From NCBI GenBank assembly GCA_963277665.1, contig OY728123.1, forward strand, positions 632,522,915 to 632,586,914: DNA of 64,000 nt, in the 5' to 3' direction. Positions 60,406 to 64,000 of this stretch are shown piece after piece (position 1 is the stretch's first letter; the number at the start of each line of letters is the position of its first letter). Source of the DNA: Viscum album. Taxonomy: Eukaryota; Streptophyta; Magnoliopsida; Santalales; Viscaceae. The notes under the pieces are model-generated. The model did no database searches, was not told the DNA's origin, and saw nothing but the letters and a program-made list of their open reading frames with translations. The translations under genes and the position numbers were made by a program.

Positions 60406-61119
60406 CATATAATACATTGAAAATTACCTATAACCAATCCTACCAACATCATAATTCCAATCCATCCCCAAACCAACAACCAATTCATCATCAATATCAC
60501 TTCCCTTCCCATGATTCATTGAAAAAAATACTATAAATACAAAATCCAAATCCAATTTTCAACTAAAATAAATCCCATAGAAACTACCATATCATCCCAC
60601 TAAAAAAATGGAAACCACATACACCACTACCCCATCCTTCCCCAATACCTTCAAATGGTCCATCCTTATATCCATTACCCAACTTGACACCATATGACTA
60701 AACAAACCCTTTACCATCATTAAGTGGGGATACATCTCAACAAAACCCATTAGTTTATATGTTTCATGAAATCTACATAGGAGGAGTGGATATGAAGAAT
60801 TAAAATAAAGGTGATTCACACAATTAGGAATTTTGAAGCATAGAACAAAAATAAAAACAAATCAAACTGTTCAGTATACTCTTCCAAAGACTGCTTGAAA
60901 CTCTGGTTTAGAACAAATAAAAATAGAAAAAAATAGATTTTGAAAATTAAAACTAAGGTATCACTTACTAATTTGATGTTTATTTTAAAATTTCTTTATT
61001 GAAGATAGATATATTGGGTGGAAGGAGTTTCGCAGCCTAGGATACAGGGAGATATTCGAGTTAGGGACTGCAATCTTCTTGACAGGTGTGTTAGACTACT
61101 ATGTATTTGGGGGAAACCA
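60406..61119. other. AT-rich interior of CACTA-2, right part
   Basis: AT-rich DNA between the last minisatellite block and the right subterminal repeats. No coding sequence recognised. Confidence 0.55.
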
Positions 61120-61371
61120 TTCCCAACGATTTTTAAAAACTATTGGGAAATCAATTATTTTACAAAGGTTTTAAAAAACCGTTGGTATACATTATATAAA
61201 TTAAATATTTTCCAATAGTTTTATTGAATTGTTGTAAAATCATCATTCTAAAAACACAACATAAATAGTTTCTTCAAACTGTTAAGAATGGCTTCTATTT
61301 TTACAGTATACCAATACTTTATTCAAAACATTGGTCTAAAAGTGTTGGGAAAACCTCTATTTCCACTAGTG
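61120..61371. repeat. CACTA-2 right subterminal repeats and terminus
   Basis: Diverged half-sites of the left-end motif (CCCAACGATTTTTAAAAACTATTGGG, AAAAACCGTTGGTATA, CCAATAGTTTTATTGAATTGTTG), again in inverted pairs, ending with TTGGGAAAACCTCTATTTCCACTAGTG. These are weaker matches than the left cluster. Confidence 0.85.
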
Positions 61372-64000
61372 ATTCGAATGTCAATGGTGAGTACTATTGG
61401 ATTTTGATAGAATAGTGGGAGACTAATAAGTATTGATTTTTTTTTCAATTTTATAATGAAAAATTACTAAATATTTTCTCATCTTTATTTTTTGGAAACA
61501 TAATGAGAAATTACATCAAACATATCATTGGGAACCGTACCCCAAAAGGAAAACCGTCTCACTAGCACCAATTTCTAGGAGTAGCAATGGAATTTATGCA
61601 TTATCCTTCACCATGAGAGGAAATTGTATGTGCTAGAGGAGCCAATTATAGTTTGACCTAGAAATAAGGCCAATTATGAGTAAATGTATCTCTATATGAA
61701 ACATTTGGATGATGCGATCGATTTCCAATATTTCGTTATATCAACCACAATTAATGAGATCTTAAAGAAAAATGAAAACACGGATATGTATAGCATGATG
61801 TTTCACCTTAAATATCTCTATCAAAATAAGGAGAGAAATGAGACTTATGAGTTCTACAACACTTTTTTCACAGCAAATATTAGAGAGACTCCGCCAGATG
61901 GGCCTCATGTAGTTAATCTTATTGGCTAAATTGAATTCCTAAACATTGTAGGGATTACGTTCCTAGATGAGTTGTGTAAAAATATCATCCTATAATCACT
62001 TCCCAAGACTCTCTCTATATTTATTATCAACTACAAAATGAGAAAAATGAGAAGAGTGTACCAGAACATAGGTCCTTAATTCACTAGGTTGATAAGGACA
62101 AAGGTAATGACCAGCCTACAACCCTTATGATGAATAAGAAAATAAAGTACAAGGAAAAGGGTACAAGTATTTTTAAACGGTTTGAAACCCCCGAGAACCA
62201 TCCATCCAAGAAGGGGAAGATCCAGAGGTATAAAAATGAATAAGAGATGGTGTGTTTTTCATGTGGAATGCCATGCCACTAGAAGTGCGATTTCACCCAG
62301 AAGTTTGGGGGATCTATAGGTGAATTCATTACCAAGTGTAAAATTTTCATTTCTCCACATTGGGTATTAGATATTGGATGTGGGGATCACATCTATATTC
62401 AAATGCGGGGACTATTTAGATTTATAAATATTTACAAAGGAGAGGTGGATCTTTAAGTATCCAATAACATGAGGCTGGCTGTGTTGTCCATTGGAGATTA
62501 CCATATCTCATTTCCAACAAGGATGATTTTATTTTAAATAACTGTTATTATGTGCCTAGTGTCACTGAGAATATAATTTATGTAACATTTTTGGATATGG
62601 ATGGATTTATTTTCATTTTTTGAAGTAAGGGTTGTTCTTTTATAAGAAAAACTTTTGTTATTGTATGAAACATTTAAATAATGGTCTGTATGTATTAAAT
62701 TACGAAAACCAAGTGTTGGAAATTGATAATGAATCAAAATCACATGACTGATACAACTCCCAGTTGTGGCATCACCATCTTGGTCATGAAAATGAGAATC
62801 ACTTGAGAAAGATCTACCCAGATGTTTATTTAGACTCTACTAATATAAAACCACTTGATAGTTGTCACACTTATTTATAAGGTAAAATTAGCAAACCTTC
62901 CTTCGGTGGACTGGGTGAAAGGGACATAGAGCTTCTAGGATTAGATCACACATATGTGTGTGGACCATTTCTAGTAGAATCTAGAGGTGGATATTGTTAA
63001 TTCATTACTTTTATTGATGATTTGAGTAGATATGTCTATATCCACTTAAAAAGGTATAAGTTAGAGTACTTGTAGAAATTTAAGGAATTAAGGTATGAAG
63101 TTGAGAATTACCTTGGTAAGAAGATAAAGAAGCATCGACCAGATCGAGATGGAGAATATCTGAACCAAGATTTCATCGACCTTTTATGAGAGTCTGGGAT
63201 TCTATCTCAACTCATTCATCCTTATAGACTACAGTGGAATGGTGTTAGTGAAAGGGGGAACCACACCTTGTTGGACATGGTGAGGTTGATGATGAGTCAT
63301 ATATATCTTCCATTATCCTTTTGGGGATATGCATTACAAAATGTAGAATAAAAATTAAACAGAGTACCAACTATGGAATAAAATGGAATTCTTTCTAAGT
63401 TATGGAATGAAATGAAACCCATTTTTTTACACACACATGTTTGGGGATGCAAGGCATTTGTAGAAGAATTATTAGGAAACAAACTATCACCTCGGGGCAT
63501 GAGGTGTATATTTTTAGGATATCCCAAATAAATTATAGAATATTACCTCTATAACTCTTTAGATAAGAATGTGACTATCTCCAGACAAGACTTATTTCTT
63601 GAGATGGTGCACATAATAAAAAATGACAGTGGGAAAAAGTTTGACTTTGATGAAGTTGATGCTCAAGATATATAGGAGTTTGTATAAGAAAATGTTCCAT
63701 AGGTCCCCACGGAAGAGGTTCCAGAAACACAAGTACTGAATAAGAGATCATTAGAGGTAAGGAAACCAAATAAATTTGGTTTCCTAGTCACTGAGGATGT
63801 TTAATCGTTATTGTTGGACAATGATGAACCTACCTATTACAAGGAAGCAATAGAGAGATCATAATCTACAATACGACTAGAATATATGAATTTTTATATG
63901 GATTTCAAGTAATAGAACCAATCCTGGGTTCTAGATAATGAGACAGTTGATGTAAAGTATATTAGATTCAAATGTGTTTTCAAGAGGAATATGGGAATAA
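61372..64000 (+). pseudogene. Copia-2: Ty1-copia gag-integrase remnant, truncated by the window end
   Basis: A much-mutated Copia polyprotein on the + strand. Gag (about 61555-62330): HERKLYVLEEPI, YMKHLDDAIDFQYFV, MYSMMFHLKYLYQNKER, SLPKTLSIFIINYKM, then a damaged CCHC knuckle (CFSCGMPCH, stop, KC). Protease is poorly preserved (62330-62740). The integrase zinc-binding region keeps both His (LWHHHLGHENENHLRKI, about 62770). The integrase core keeps GLDHTYVCGPF, FITFIDDLSRYVYIHLK, KKHRPDRDGEYLNQDF and QWNGVSERGNHTLLDM. The integrase C-terminus includes VWGCKAFVEE and RGMRCIFLGYPK. The window ends at the beginning of RT (FKCVFKRNMG). Stop codons and some frame changes are scattered throughout. 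CACTA-2 sits directly upstream of gag. It differs in lineage from Copia-1. Confidence 0.87.

Larger units (their letters stand above)
56988..61371. mobile_element. CACTA-2: 4.4-kb non-autonomous CACTA-type element
   Basis: The left end is CACTACTGGAAA (56988-56999); the right end is TTTCCACTAGTG (61360-61371), its inverse with one mismatch. Both ends are flanked by ATT (56985-56987 and 61372-61374), a 3-bp target duplication. Both ends carry clusters of a palindromic motif built on CCAATGGTTT...AAACCATTGG. The interior holds three G/C-strand-biased minisatellite blocks and no recognisable transposase, so the element depended on proteins supplied in trans. The terminal and subterminal sequences differ from CACTA-1, so it belongs to another family. 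Confidence 0.92.

Noticed and set aside
57655..60536. Gly/Trp/Val- and Pro/His-rich frames in the G-rich and C-rich blocks
   Set aside because: Composition artefacts of the minisatellites; matching frames occur on both strands.

Overview
The window is a gene-poor stretch of a plant nuclear genome, most likely a flowering plant with a large, repeat-rich genome. The evidence is the transposon families present: a CACTA (En/Spm-type) element with TNP2 transposase and an intron-containing Ulp1-type second gene, two Ty1-copia elements (one Sirevirus-like), a gag-only LTR element with 3.7-kb LTRs, a related solo LTR, and a LINE ORF1 relic with a DUF4283-like domain. I recognise no host gene, rRNA, canonical tRNA or CRISPR array. 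Species cannot be fixed from the sequence.

Layout. 1-34 and 15287-22830 are one Sirevirus-like Copia element on the + strand (Copia-1). It is split inside its integrase by a 15.25-kb CACTA element (CACTA-1, 35-15286, genes on the - strand) flanked by a TCA target duplication. CACTA-1 holds palindromic subterminal repeats at both ends, about 27 tandem copies of a 183-bp satellite, a 13-exon Ulp1-like gene, a TNP2 transposase with eight in-frame stops, and two CpG-rich GGA/GGC repeat blocks between the transposase start and the 5' end. Copia-1 continues with integrase C-terminus, RT (YVDD), RNase H, a 28-bp repeat array, a long extra ORF in the position where Sireviruses carry an env-like gene, and a 1.8-kb 3' LTR.

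23912-33933 is a complete LTR element on the - strand (LTRs 3706 and 3708 bp, target duplication CTCTA, tRNA-iMet-like primer site). Its 2.6-kb interior encodes only gag, so it resembles the TR-GAG class of non-autonomous elements. A tRNA-derived SINE-like insert lies in its interior. A solo LTR of a related family (46113-51172, target duplication ATATC) lies downstream. Between them are a probable old CACTA relic (about 36.26-40.81 kb), AT-rich low-complexity DNA and a LINE ORF1 remnant (41.97-44.0 kb, - strand).

56988-61371 is a second CACTA-type element (CACTA-2: near-perfect 12-bp terminal repeats, target duplication ATT). It has no recognisable transposase and carries three G/C-strand-biased minisatellite blocks that switch strand. 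It sits just upstream of the gag of a second, heavily mutated Copia element (Copia-2, 61.4-64.0 kb, + strand) that runs off the window.

No genes cooperate in a host pathway. The functional units are transposons, nearly all decayed. The points of most interest are the repeat-rich internal architecture shared by the two CACTA elements, the satellite array carried inside one of them, the gag-only element, and a short ORF and stem-loop motif kept in all LTR copies of that family.
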